A stretch of DNA of 64,000 bases from Flaviflagellibacter rhizophilus (GCF_033898525.1 NZ_JAXAFJ010000012.1:27360-91359), one strand, 5' to 3'. Shown: positions 28,963-37,416, counted from the first letter of the stretch. Numbers and translations: made by a program. The notes: generated by a model not told the origin, from the sequence alone.

Positions 28963-29549
28963 GGGACCTTGTCCTCCCTGTTCGTTATTGTTGTTTGTTC
29001 AGGTGAAAGTGCGAGCAGCCGGGAAAGCATCCCGTCCGCAGCCCAGTCGACGGGTTCGTCGGCCTTCAGTGCCGGACGAAGTCCTGGCGCAAGCACGAAA
29101 CTGGTCGGCAGGCCTTCTACTCCCCACGCCTTCATGGCCGCGCGATCACGGTCCAGCAGGATGGCGAAGCCGACCGGATGTTCGGAGAAGAAGCGGCGCA
29201 CCCGGGCGTCCACTTCGCCGACATCCACCGCGAGGATCGTCACCGCGTTCCCGGCACCGATGTGAAGTGCCTGGAGCGATGCCATCTCTTCCACGCATGG
29301 CTCGCACCAGGTCGCGAAGAAATGGACGATGGTGATGGAGTCTGTAGAGGTCGCGAGTTCGAAAGCGCCGCCATCCAGTTGATCGAGGCTGAGGCCGGGA
29401 GAGCTGTCCTGTGCCCAAGGCTTCAGGCCGTGGGCTGCATCCGCAGGTGCACCGCCGAACATGAGCGCCGCAACCGCGATGATACCGGCGACGCGTGGGA
29501 CGCATGTTCCGAGATGGCCCCGAGACTCGGGAGCAAAGGCGAAGAGCAC
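28959..29549 (-). CDS. TlpA-like periplasmic thioredoxin-fold protein
   Basis: 196 aa. It has an N-terminal signal or anchor helix (VAGIIAVAALMFGGAPADA) and then a TlpA/ResA-type thioredoxin fold with the active site FFATWCEPCVEEM (Cys 82, Cys 85) and a cis-Pro loop GLPTSFVL. This family reduces or oxidises periplasmic disulfides. It is the first gene of the leftward tlpA-transglutaminase-selD operon (ATGA overlap at 28959-28962). A role in formate dehydrogenase or selenium redox chemistry is possible but unproven. Confidence 0.85.
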   Translation of the reverse strand: MLFAFAPESRGHLGTCVPRVAGIIAVAALMFGGAPADAAHGLKPWAQDSSPGLSLDQLDGGAFELATSTDSITIVHFFATWCEPCVEEMASLQALHIGAGNAVTILAVDVGEVDARVRRFFSEHPVGFAILLDRDRAAMKAWGVEGLPTSFVLAPGLRPALKADEPVDWAADGMLSRLLALSPEQTTITNREDKVP

Positions 29550-29597
29550 GCCTCCAATGTTCCAGCCGGCTTGGGCGGCGTCAATCCCGTCCTGCCG

Positions 29598-30500
29598 TTA
29601 CCGGGAGCGACGGGATGCCGGCATCGTGGTGGCTTGTTCGTCACCGTCTCTCCGATCCAGGCTGAACGGCACGACGCACCGTCGGTATCCCGCGATTTGC
29701 AGCAGAGCGGTGGAGGTCATGAAAGTCCAAAACTGTCTCAAAGGCCGCACTGTCTCCCGCAAAATCAGTCCGGGAAGCGACGGGCGGCTCCTGATCCTGC
29801 GAACCGGCACGATGGATGAGGCCAGAAAGGCAGGAACAGCCCCTTCAGAACGACGTCCAGCTTGAACGCAGAGCGCAGGCGTCACCTGATAGACCTTCAG
29901 CTTGTGCGACCACAGCGCTCTGGCGTCGAACATGAGGTCATCGGTAGTCCGGTCGATGGATGCACTTAGCTGCAGCAGCCGCCGCGCACCGCTACGGCTA
30001 ATGATGTAGCCGGCCGTTCCATAATGGACCGAACCGAGCCGCGCCAGCGACAGATCAGTACCCGCGATCGATCGAGCAGACCGGACGAAGACCCGTTGCA
30101 GGAACGTCTCGAGCTTCACCACTTCCGCATCCGCAGGGATCCATGAGGTATCGTCCAGCAGCCTGACGAGCAACGGATCGACCTCGACGTCATCCTCGAA
30201 CACGGCGAGAAACGGCTCATCGCTTTCGAGAAGCGTCCGCCATGCGAGCACAGGGCTCATCGTGCAAGCGATCTCCGCCGCCGAGAGCGGATATACTGGG
30301 TCCGTGGCGGCAGCCGCCTGCAGTTCGTCAGGAGCCATGGACGTGGCATCAACAGCGTCCAGCCGGGCGATACGCCATCCAATCTTCGACGCCAGTTCCG
30401 GCAGCCGCAGCCAGCGTTCCCTGTGTCGGTCGAGATTGATCACATGCGAAGGAATCAAGAACCAGTCACCGTGTTGACCTCGATCAAGAAAGTGCTGCAC
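29598..30500 (-). CDS. Family 25 glycosyltransferase (LPS-type)
   Basis: Up to 300 aa. It has the GT25 opening VINLDRHRERW, the LTxGExGC-like SAAEIACTMSPVLAW, the DxD-type FEDDVEVD and a Y(G)TAGYIISRSGARRLL block typical of LPS beta-galactosyltransferase/LgtB-like enzymes. The start is uncertain; TTG 30458, just before the conserved core, is a good alternative to GTG 30500. Base composition is visibly less GC-rich than its neighbours, and it lies next to a tRNA gene, so acquisition by transfer is likely. The acceptor is unknown. Confidence 0.75.
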   Translation of the reverse strand: MQHFLDRGQHGDWFLIPSHVINLDRHRERWLRLPELASKIGWRIARLDAVDATSMAPDELQAAAATDPVYPLSAAEIACTMSPVLAWRTLLESDEPFLAVFEDDVEVDPLLVRLLDDTSWIPADAEVVKLETFLQRVFVRSARSIAGTDLSLARLGSVHYGTAGYIISRSGARRLLQLSASIDRTTDDLMFDARALWSHKLKVYQVTPALCVQAGRRSEGAVPAFLASSIVPVRRIRSRPSLPGLILRETVRPLRQFWTFMTSTALLQIAGYRRCVVPFSLDRRDGDEQATTMPASRRSR

Positions 30501-30858
30501 GCCGACCTAGGTGCTGGCTTTCGGTGTTGGAACGTCACGCGCAACGCAGGATCAACGTCGGTAGAGCTGAATCGCTCGTGGAACGAGTTGCCGCACGGAG
30601 CTGACAGACATTATTCTGTGAGGCGTCTATTCCGGAGCGGCAGGCACCGACAATGATCGGACGCTTGCTCAACAACTCTCTCGAGGCTTTACTGTTTAGC
30701 TCCGCCCGTGTGCGAAGACACTACTACGGTCAGCGGACGTCGGCGGCTTTATCTGGAAATTTGTACGCAAGAAGACACTCTTCTGATGGCAAGACGTATC
30801 GGCCCTCGGCTGCGAGGTCGAACACGATCAAATCTGTGGAGAGGGCTCGACGTAAAGA
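30501..30858. other. Intergenic region between GT25 gene and tRNA-Glu
   Basis: 358 bp of lower G+C than the rest of the window. No credible gene was seen: the open frames here run into the tRNA. No copy of the tRNA-Glu 3' end (attachment-site duplication) was found nearby. Confidence 0.5.
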
Positions 30859-30934
30859 TGGTGCTCCCAAGGGGAATCGAACCCCTGTTTTCGCCGTGAG
30901 AGGGCGACGTCCTAGACCGCTAGACGATGGGAGC
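30859..30934 (-). tRNA. tRNA-Glu (anticodon CUC)
   Basis: 76 nt with encoded CCA. The acceptor stem GCTCCCA / TGGGAGC is perfect. The anticodon stem TCGCC/GGCGA holds loop CTCTCAC, giving anticodon CTC for GAG codons. The T arm contains GGTTCGATTCC. It decodes glutamate. The low-GC glycosyltransferase lies on its 3' side, a common site for insertion of foreign DNA. Confidence 0.95.
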
Positions 30935-30990
30935 GGCGCGGGCTCATCGAGCCGCGAAGGCGCCCTCTATACGCAGAGCCCACGCCGGGA

Positions 30991-31383
30991 TCAAGGGGCA
31001 TTTGCGTCGATGCGGCCAAGATAGCCGAGCGTTGTCGCATCGAGGACATGGATAGCTGGGCGACCGTCTTGTGCCTCCGTGGTGACGAACAGGCGCTGCC
31101 CGTCGGAGGTGGTCCCGGTGATCTTCGTTCCAGCGGCTATCGGCAGAGAGCCCGTCAGTTGCTGCCCGTTCTGGAGCGGCGCGGTGGGCACTCCGGTGAG
31201 ACGGCCGGCATCGGAGGCCGGCTGCGCCTTGACGAGACGCCACACGATCACCGACATGACCAATACAAAGCCGATCAGCATGATTGCGGTCGACACACCG
31301 ACGAACAGGCGCATGCGCCGCACGATGCGCGCGGTCCGGGGATCCTCCTCGGCTGTGACGTCGTCGTCATCCAGAGTGGCCAT
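30991..31383 (-). CDS. DUF6476-type small membrane protein
   Basis: 130 aa from ATG 31383. A short acidic cytoplasmic N-terminus (MATLDDDDVTAEEDPRTARIVRRM) is followed by one transmembrane helix (LFVGVSTAIMLIGFVLVMSVIVWRLV) and an extracytoplasmic beta-rich domain ending VLDATTLGYLGRIDA. I associate this layout with DUF6476; function is unknown. Its start codon overlaps the start of divergent rluD (CATG at 31381-31384). Confidence 0.75.
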   Translation of the reverse strand: MATLDDDDVTAEEDPRTARIVRRMRLFVGVSTAIMLIGFVLVMSVIVWRLVKAQPASDAGRLTGVPTAPLQNGQQLTGSLPIAAGTKITGTTSDGQRLFVTTEAQDGRPAIHVLDATTLGYLGRIDANAP

Positions 31384-32386
31384 GAGCGATCCCGATACCC
31401 GTCTTGATGTTGTCCTTGCGCCGGAACTCGCCGGCGAAAGGCTGGACCGCGCGCTGGCGCAGGCGCTGCCCGATCTGTCGAGAACCCGGATACAGGCGCT
31501 GATCCGCGCGGGCAAGGTGGAGCTGTCCGGCGCGATCGCGACCGACCTCGGCGCGAAAGTGGCGGGTGGCGAACAGGCCTTCGTCCATATTCCGCCGCCC
31601 GAGCCGGCCCTGCCCCTGGCTGAGGCCATTCCCCTCAACGTGGTCTACGAGGACGATGAGCTGATCGTCATCGACAAGCCGGCCGGTCTCGTCGTGCATC
31701 CCGGCGCCGGCAACTGGACCGGAACGCTCGTCAACGCGCTGCTGGCCCATTGCGCGGGCTCGCTGTCGGGCATCGGCGGCGTGGAGCGGCCGGGCATCGT
31801 CCACCGTCTCGACAAGGACACGACGGGCCTGCTGGTCGCCGCGAAGACGGACCGCGCTCACCGCTCGCTCGCCGAGCAGTTCGCCGACCATGGCCGCACG
31901 GGTCCACTGGAGAGGGCCTACATGGCCTTTGTCTGGGGCAGCCCACTGCGGACCAGCGGCACGGTAGACGCCCCGATCGACCGCGATCCCCGGAACCGGG
32001 AAAAGATGCGGGTCTGCCCGCCGGAGCATGGGCGCGAGGCCATCACCCACTGGCACCGCCTGCGCGCCTTCGGGCCGCCCAACGCTGCCCTCGTCAGCCT
32101 TGTGCGGTGCGAGCTCGAGACCGGCCGAACGCACCAGATCCGCGTCCATATGGCCCATCTCGGCCATCCGGTGCTGGGCGACCCCGCCTATGGCGCCGGC
32201 TTCAAGACGAAGGCGCGCCATCTGCCGGAAGCTGCCCGTGCGTCCCTGGAGGGACTGGGCCGGCAGGCCCTGCACGCGGCGCATCTTGCCTTCGAGCATC
32301 CCGCGACCGGGGAACTCATGTCGTTCGACAGTGCGTTGCCTCCCGATCTTGCCGAACTTGCCGAGGCGCTGAAAACAACGCCCTGA
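31382..32386 (+). CDS. rluD: Ribosomal large-subunit pseudouridine synthase RluD/RluC type
   Basis: 334 aa. An N-terminal S4 RNA-binding domain (GERLDRALAQALPDLSRTRIQALIRAGKVELSG in part) is followed by the RsuA/RluA catalytic domain, with the catalytic Asp in GIVHRLDKDTTGLLVAAK and the ETGRTHQIRVHM motif. It isomerises specific uridines of 23S rRNA. It lies upstream of rpoH, a common alphaproteobacterial order. Whether it modifies the RluD or the RluC sites is not certain. Confidence 0.9.
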   Translation: MSDPDTRLDVVLAPELAGERLDRALAQALPDLSRTRIQALIRAGKVELSGAIATDLGAKVAGGEQAFVHIPPPEPALPLAEAIPLNVVYEDDELIVIDKPAGLVVHPGAGNWTGTLVNALLAHCAGSLSGIGGVERPGIVHRLDKDTTGLLVAAKTDRAHRSLAEQFADHGRTGPLERAYMAFVWGSPLRTSGTVDAPIDRDPRNREKMRVCPPEHGREAITHWHRLRAFGPPNAALVSLVRCELETGRTHQIRVHMAHLGHPVLGDPAYGAGFKTKARHLPEAARASLEGLGRQALHAAHLAFEHPATGELMSFDSALPPDLAELAEALKTTP

Positions 32387-32436
32387 GCATGTGGGTAGGT
32401 GCGCGTGTTCTCACGTCGCTGTGAAAATGCCGCCCC

Positions 32437-32465
32437 CTTATCGCCACGAAGACCCTCTCCTATAT
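32437..32465 (+). promoter_or_regulatory. Putative rpoH promoter
   Basis: CTTATC (32437-32442), a 17-bp spacer and CTATAT (32460-32465) lie 73 bp upstream of the rpoH start. The pair fits an alphaproteobacterial housekeeping promoter (CTTGAC/CTATAT-like) and also resembles the CTTG...CTATNT RpoH consensus, so autoregulation is possible. Confidence 0.55.
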
Positions 32466-32537
32466 AGGATGGCTGGCCGGCACGATGTGCGGCCATGAAG
32501 CGGCTCTGCCGGGTGGGGAGCCGAAGGGGGAACTAAG

Positions 32538-33452
32538 ATGGCGCGTGCGGCGCTTCCGATCATTGCCACTGACAGCGGCCTCAGCCGCTACCTCGACGAA
32601 ATTCGGCGTTATCCGATGCTGGCTCCGGACGAGGAGTTCATGCTGGCCAAGAGCTGGCGCGAGCACGGCGACCGAGATGCGGCGCATCAACTCGTCACCA
32701 GCCATCTGAGGCTCGTCGCCAAGATCGCGATGGGCTATCGCGGCTACGGCCTCCCCATCGGCGAAGTGATCTCCGAAGGCAATGTCGGCCTCATGCAGGC
32801 GGTGAAGCGGTTCGAGCCGGACAAGGGGTTCCGGCTGGCTACCTACGCCATGTGGTGGATCCGCGCCGCTATCCAGGAATACATCCTGCGCTCATGGTCG
32901 CTCGTGAAGATGGGCACCACCGCCAACCAGAAGAAGCTGTTCTTCAACCTGCGCAAGGCGAAGAGTCAGATCTCGGCACTGGACGAGGGCGATCTGCGTC
33001 CCGAGCAGGTGAAATCCATCGCCACCAAGCTTGGCGTGACCGAGGAGGACGTGGTTTCGATGAACCGCCGCCTCTCGGGGGATGCTTCGCTGAATTCGCC
33101 CCTGCGCGGAGACGAGGCCGATTCGGGTGAATGGCAGGACTGGCTCGTCGATGACAGCGCCAGCCAGGAGAGCATCCTTGCCGAGAGCGAAGAGCTCGAT
33201 AATCGGCGGAGTGCTCTCAAGAAGGCGATGGACGTGCTGAACCCGCGCGAGCGGCGCATTTTCGAGGCCCGCAAGCTTGCGGATGAGCCCATCACCCTTG
33301 AGGAGCTATCGACCGAATTCGGCGTGTCGCGCGAGCGCGTGCGCCAGATCGAGGTCAGGGCCTTCGAGAAGGTGCAGCAGGCCGTGCGCGACAATGTGGC
33401 GAAGATCGAGGGCGGCCGCGCGTCCACGCCGGCACTCGCGCCGGCGCGCTGA
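32538..33452 (+). CDS. rpoH: RNA polymerase sigma factor RpoH (sigma-32)
   Basis: 304 aa. Group 3 heat-shock sigma factor that directs transcription of chaperone and protease genes. Region 2 reads SHLRLVAKIAMGYRGYGLP...GNVGLMQAVKRFEPDKGFRLATYAMWWIRAAIQEYI. The RpoH-specific block QKKLFFNLRKAK is present. Region 4 has the HTH TLEELSTEFGVSRERVRQIEVRAFEKVQ. It is followed by a strong terminator. Confidence 0.97.
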   Translation: MARAALPIIATDSGLSRYLDEIRRYPMLAPDEEFMLAKSWREHGDRDAAHQLVTSHLRLVAKIAMGYRGYGLPIGEVISEGNVGLMQAVKRFEPDKGFRLATYAMWWIRAAIQEYILRSWSLVKMGTTANQKKLFFNLRKAKSQISALDEGDLRPEQVKSIATKLGVTEEDVVSMNRRLSGDASLNSPLRGDEADSGEWQDWLVDDSASQESILAESEELDNRRSALKKAMDVLNPRERRIFEARKLADEPITLEELSTEFGVSRERVRQIEVRAFEKVQQAVRDNVAKIEGGRASTPALAPAR

Positions 33453-33475
33453 CTTTTCGGAACTCTTTTGTGTTG

Positions 33476-33500
33476 AAGGGCCCGTCGCCGGGCCCTTTTT
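33476..33500 (+). terminator. Intrinsic terminator after rpoH
   Basis: Stem AAGGGCCCG (33476-33484), loop TCGC, CGGGCCCTT (33489-33497), then a T-run to 33500. It is a 9-bp perfect stem and terminates rpoH transcription 24 bp after its stop codon. Confidence 0.92.
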
Positions 33501-33502
33501 CG

Positions 33503-34930
33503 TCAGCGCGGTGTGGGAACGCCCGGCTGTGCGGCGCCACCGGCCACCGGCGCCTGGCTGGACCAGGCCGCGAGCGCTTCTTCAAACGCCCGCTCCCCCG
33601 GCACGCCCTTCTCCATGGTCAGCACGGCACGGCGCCCGTTGTCATAGAGAAGCGGAAGATCGATCCACGCGCGCTCACCCATGGCCTTCAGGTTTTCCGC
33701 GACGTCGCGGGGTGCGGCCGACAGACCGATCAGGAAGAAGTTGGTCGTCACCTTCACGGAGAGACCTGAGAGAGCGGCGCCGCCGACTTCCTCAGATGGC
33801 TTGAACAGGATGCCCGGCACCGATCCGATGCCGCCGTTCGGGAAGTCGCCCGGAAGCGTGAACTGAACGTCGATGGTGTGGCTGGCCGGCAGCGTGGCGT
33901 CCGTATTGCGCTGTATCAGCAGGCCGACGCTGATCTCGCGCTCCGGGATGGTCACGTCGCCGCGGAGTACCGTTTCGGCAGGATTGTTGGCAGCACGCTC
34001 CACGCGCCAGACGATGGAACCCTGGAACGCGGTTCCGCCCTTCTGATCAGGAGTTTCCTCATAGAGAATAGCCCGCTGCGCCACGAGGCTCGCCGCGCTT
34101 GGCGCGGTCTCAGCAGGTGCTTCAGAGGGAGGAGCGGAGGCAGCGCCTGGCGCGGCTGCCGTCGTGTCCGGGATCAGTGCGGTTTGGCTTGCGTCAGGTG
34201 CCGCATCCGCCGGCGCGTCGGCTGACTGCCCGATCCTGTCCTCGATCTTCGGATCGAGTTGCGTTGGGGCGACGTTCTCGGCCGGCTGGCTGCCGAGGCT
34301 TGCCTGCAGCTGGTCGCGTGCGAAATAGGCCCAGGCGCCGAGGGCCGCCAGCAACAGCACCGCAGCGACCGCTGCGATCGCCGGCCAGCGGGAGCGATTG
34401 GCCGGAAGCCCTTCATCAGCGAGATAGGCATCGGGACGCTCGCCACGCCTTCCCGCCTGCACACGCGGCGGGTTGATACGAGGCCTCGGCACCACTGCGT
34501 CGGGAGCGGGAAGCGCATCCTCATGATACGCCGCTGCGACGGGCTGCGCCGCTTGTGCCGCGCTCATCTGCTCGCTGGCGGCAACGGCTCCTGCGGAAGC
34601 CGCTACGGCGGCGGGCATCCCGCCCCGGTTAACCGGTGGAACAGAGGGTGCCGCCGCGGCGCTCGGCCGCGGGCTCAGGGACGGCCGAACCGGCACCCGC
34701 GCCTCCGTCGCGGCGGGCGCGACGCGTTGATCGCTCTCCACCTTGCGGACCGCATCTTCCAGAGCCAGGCGCTCACGCGTGATGTCGGACTCGCTCAAGG
34801 GCGGGTCGTAGCTGCGCAACTGCTTGACGATGGCGGCGCGAGCTCGCTCATAAACCTCGCGTCGGCTCTCGCTGGTGTTCGGGTCCAGCCCGCTCACGGC
34901 ACGCGAGAGAAGAGGATAATAATCGGCCAT
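33503..34930 (-). CDS. Single-span membrane protein, unknown function
   Basis: 475 aa. The N-terminal conserved helical module (MADYYPLLSRAVSGLD..TSESRREVYERARAAIVKQL) is cytoplasmic. A low-complexity Ala/Pro linker follows, then a transmembrane helix (about 185-205, IAAVAAVLLLAALGAWAYFA) and an extracytoplasmic domain of about 180 residues (AILYEE.PDQKGGTAFQGSIVWRVE). I recognise the N-terminal module from Hyphomicrobiales proteins often mislabelled as histidine kinases; no kinase motif is present. It lies downstream of purA in the same direction. Confidence 0.65.
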   Translation of the reverse strand: MADYYPLLSRAVSGLDPNTSESRREVYERARAAIVKQLRSYDPPLSESDITRERLALEDAVRKVESDQRVAPAATEARVPVRPSLSPRPSAAAAPSVPPVNRGGMPAAVAASAGAVAASEQMSAAQAAQPVAAAYHEDALPAPDAVVPRPRINPPRVQAGRRGERPDAYLADEGLPANRSRWPAIAAVAAVLLLAALGAWAYFARDQLQASLGSQPAENVAPTQLDPKIEDRIGQSADAPADAAPDASQTALIPDTTAAAPGAASAPPSEAPAETAPSAASLVAQRAILYEETPDQKGGTAFQGSIVWRVERAANNPAETVLRGDVTIPEREISVGLLIQRNTDATLPASHTIDVQFTLPGDFPNGGIGSVPGILFKPSEEVGGAALSGLSVKVTTNFFLIGLSAAPRDVAENLKAMGERAWIDLPLLYDNGRRAVLTMEKGVPGERAFEEALAAWSSQAPVAGGAAQPGVPTPR

Positions 34931-34978
34931 GCTGCCTTCGCTGCGCCGGGTGTTCGGAGACGCCCGATTCGCTAATGG

Positions 34979-36271
34979 TTAATCTTGGAACGGGTCGTGG
35001 ACAAGGATGGTGTCCTCCCGCTCCGGGCTTGTCGAGAGCATTGCCACCGGGCAGCCGATAAGCTCCTCGATCCGGCGCACATATTTGATCGCCTGGGCCG
35101 GCAGATCAGCCCAGGAGCGCGCGCCCTGGCTCGATTCGGACCATCCGGAGATCGTCTCGTACACCGGTTGCACCCGTGCCTGTTCGCCCTGGCTGGCCGG
35201 AAGGCGGTCTATGGCCTGCCCGTCGAGCAGGTAGCCGGTGCAGACCTTGATCTCGTCGAAGCCGTCGAGGATGTCGAGCTTGGTCAAAGCGATGCCGGTG
35301 ATGCCGGAGGTGCGCACGGTCTGGCGCACGGCGACGGCGTCGAACCAGCCGCAGCGGCGCGGCCGACCGGTGACGGTGCCGAATTCGTGGCCACGCTTGC
35401 CGATGGTACGACCTGTCTCGTCATGCAGTTCGGTGGGGAACGGTCCCTCACCGACGCGCGTGGTGTAGGCTTTGGCGATGCCAAGCACATAGCCGATGGC
35501 GTTCGGGCCCAAGCCCGAGCCTGTGGCCGCCGCCCCCGCAACGGTGTTGGAGGAGGTCACGAACGGATAGGTGCCGTGATCGACATCGAGCAGCGCGCCC
35601 TGCGCACCCTCGAACAGGATGCGGTCGCCCGCACGGCGACGCTCGTCGAGCAGCACCCATGTGGAATCGATGAAGGGAAGAACCTTGGGAGCAGCCGAGG
35701 ACAGTTCCTCGAACACGGCTTCGACGGAGCATTCCTCCATGCCAAGGCCGCGGCGCAGCGCGTTGTGGTGCGCCAGCATGCGCTCGATCTTCTCGCGCAG
35801 CACGTCGAGGTGAACGAGATCCATGACGCGGATGCCGCGGCGACCGACCTTGTCCTCGTAAGCCGGACCGATGCCGCGCTTGGTGGTGCCGATGCGCGTG
35901 CCGACGTTCGAATTCTCGCGCGCCGCATCGAGCTCCCGATGCAGCGCCAGGATCAGGATGGCGTTGTCCGCGATGCGAAGGTTGTCACGCGTGACCTCGA
36001 CGCCCTGCCCGCGCAGGCGCTCGACCTCGTCGCCGAAGGCATGCGGGTCGATGACCACGCCGTTGCCGATGACGGAGAGCTTGCCGCCGCGCACGACGCC
36101 CGAAGGCAGCAGGCTCAGCTTGTAGGTGACGCCGTCGATGACGAGCGTATGCCCGGCATTATGGCCGCCCTGGAAACGCACGACGACGTCGGCCTTCTCC
36201 GAAAGCCAATCGACGATCTTGCCCTTGCCTTCGTCGCCCCACTGGGCGCCGACCACCACCACATTCGCCAT
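34979..36271 (-). CDS. purA: Adenylosuccinate synthetase
   Basis: 430 aa. It condenses IMP, GTP and aspartate in AMP synthesis. The P-loop-like GDEGKGKIVD (12-21) is followed by the GHNAGHT substrate loop, GTTKRGIGPAYEDKVGRRGIR and RPRRCGWFDAV motifs, all canonical. There is only 20 nt between the start codon and a terminator-like hairpin in the leader, suggesting attenuation. Confidence 0.97.
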   Translation of the reverse strand: MANVVVVGAQWGDEGKGKIVDWLSEKADVVVRFQGGHNAGHTLVIDGVTYKLSLLPSGVVRGGKLSVIGNGVVIDPHAFGDEVERLRGQGVEVTRDNLRIADNAILILALHRELDAARENSNVGTRIGTTKRGIGPAYEDKVGRRGIRVMDLVHLDVLREKIERMLAHHNALRRGLGMEECSVEAVFEELSSAAPKVLPFIDSTWVLLDERRRAGDRILFEGAQGALLDVDHGTYPFVTSSNTVAGAAATGSGLGPNAIGYVLGIAKAYTTRVGEGPFPTELHDETGRTIGKRGHEFGTVTGRPRRCGWFDAVAVRQTVRTSGITGIALTKLDILDGFDEIKVCTGYLLDGQAIDRLPASQGEQARVQPVYETISGWSESSQGARSWADLPAQAIKYVRRIEELIGCPVAMLSTSPEREDTILVHDPFQD

Positions 36272-36291
36272 GTATCGTCTCTACCCGCGCG

Positions 36292-36321
36292 AAAAAAGCC
36301 CCTCCTTGCGAACGGGGCTTT
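36292..36321 (-). terminator. Terminator-like hairpin in the purA leader
   Basis: Read on the minus strand: AAAGCCCC (36321-36314), an 11-nt loop, GGGGCTTT (36302-36295), with the T-run continuing to 36292. The U-run orientation stops leftward transcription 20 bp before the purA start codon. No gene lies upstream in that direction within 1.9 kb, so it looks like a purA attenuator. Confidence 0.7.
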
Positions 36322-36407
36322 GAGGGGTGGTAAAGGATAGGCACAGGCAGGGCAAGGCACGAAAGGTTCATCTTGCCCGGCGCAGCACGGCGGGGCAGAG
36401 CTTGCCG

Positions 36408-37343
36408 ATGATCGAGGCCCTTCGCCGCGCCGGAACAGCCTTGTTCGCGCGTCCCTATCTCCTGCTCACTCTCACGAGCCTGTTCTGGGCCGGCAACATC
36501 GTCGTCGGCCGTCTTCTCGCCGGCGACATTCCGCCGGTGACCCTGGCTCTTTTGCGGTGGACAGGCGCGGGCCTCATCGCCCTGCCCTTCGCCTGGCGTT
36601 CTTTGGTGGCGGACCTGCCACTTGTCCGCCGGCACTGGAAGATCATGGTGCTGTTCTCGGCCACCGGGATCGGCGGCTACAATGCCCTGGCCTACTGGGG
36701 CCTCAACTACACGCAGGCGCTCAATGCATTGCTGGTGCAATCGACCGGCCCGCTGCTGATCGCCCTGTGGGGACTGGTGCTCTGGCGCGAGACGCTGAGC
36801 CTTCGCCAATTGCTCGGCATCCTCACATCGCTCGTCGGCGTCGCGATCATCATCCTGCGCGGCGACCCGGTGCACCTGGCCGAATTGAAGCTGAACCCGG
36901 GCGACATCCTCACCTTCATGGCGCTGGTTCTCTACGGGCTGTATGCAGCGCTGCTCCGCAAGCGGCCGCCGCTCAGCAATGGCGGCTTTCTCCTGAGCAC
37001 TATTTTCGGGGGCATCGTGCTTCTGCTGCCCTTTGCCCTGCTTGAACTTGCGTCCGGTGCCAGGATCCATGTGAACAGCACAAGCGTGCTGGCGATGCTC
37101 TACATCACGCTGTTCCCGTCCCTGATCGCCTACCTGTTCTTCATGCGCAGCGTGGAACTGGTCGGAGCAAACAGGGCGAGCCCCTTCTTCCACCTGATGC
37201 CCGTGTTCGGGTCGGTCATCGCCATTCTGTGGCTGGGCGAGCAGGCGGAATGGTTTCACGCCGCAGGCTTCGCGCTGGTGCTGGCCGGCGTCTTCGTGGC
37301 GACCAGGCGCAGCCGCGACCAGGAACAGCACCTGTCCACGTGA
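36408..37343 (+). CDS. EamA/DMT-family transporter
   Basis: 311 aa with ten hydrophobic helices in two EamA repeats. The first opens SLFWAGNIVVGR with ALLRWTGAGLIALPFAWR. The second ends ANRASPFFHLMPVFGSVIAILWLGEQ..WFHAAGFALVLAGVF. These drug/metabolite transporters export amino acids or other small metabolites; the substrate is unknown. It is divergent from purA. Confidence 0.88.
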   Translation: MIEALRRAGTALFARPYLLLTLTSLFWAGNIVVGRLLAGDIPPVTLALLRWTGAGLIALPFAWRSLVADLPLVRRHWKIMVLFSATGIGGYNALAYWGLNYTQALNALLVQSTGPLLIALWGLVLWRETLSLRQLLGILTSLVGVAIIILRGDPVHLAELKLNPGDILTFMALVLYGLYAALLRKRPPLSNGGFLLSTIFGGIVLLLPFALLELASGARIHVNSTSVLAMLYITLFPSLIAYLFFMRSVELVGANRASPFFHLMPVFGSVIAILWLGEQAEWFHAAGFALVLAGVFVATRRSRDQEQHLST

Positions 37344-37358
37344 CACACTGATATTCGT

Positions 37359-37374
37359 TCAACCATACGGTTGA
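37359..37374. promoter_or_regulatory. Upstream ArsR operator
   Basis: Inverted repeat TCAACC-ATAC-GGTTGA (37359-37374). It has the same core as the repeat over the arsR start codon, 40 bp downstream centre to centre. Confidence 0.7.
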
Positions 37375-37396
37375 CAGTCTGTTCGGATGCGCCAAT

Positions 37397-37416
37397 ATTC
37401 AACCTCATGGTTGAAT
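37397..37416. promoter_or_regulatory. ArsR operator overlapping the start codon
   Basis: Perfect 8-bp inverted repeat ATTCAACC-TCAT-GGTTGAAT. The ATG (37407-37409) of the ArsR-family gene lies within its centre. ArsR-family proteins bind such repeats and repress their own operon, so this is a likely autoregulatory site. Confidence 0.75.
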
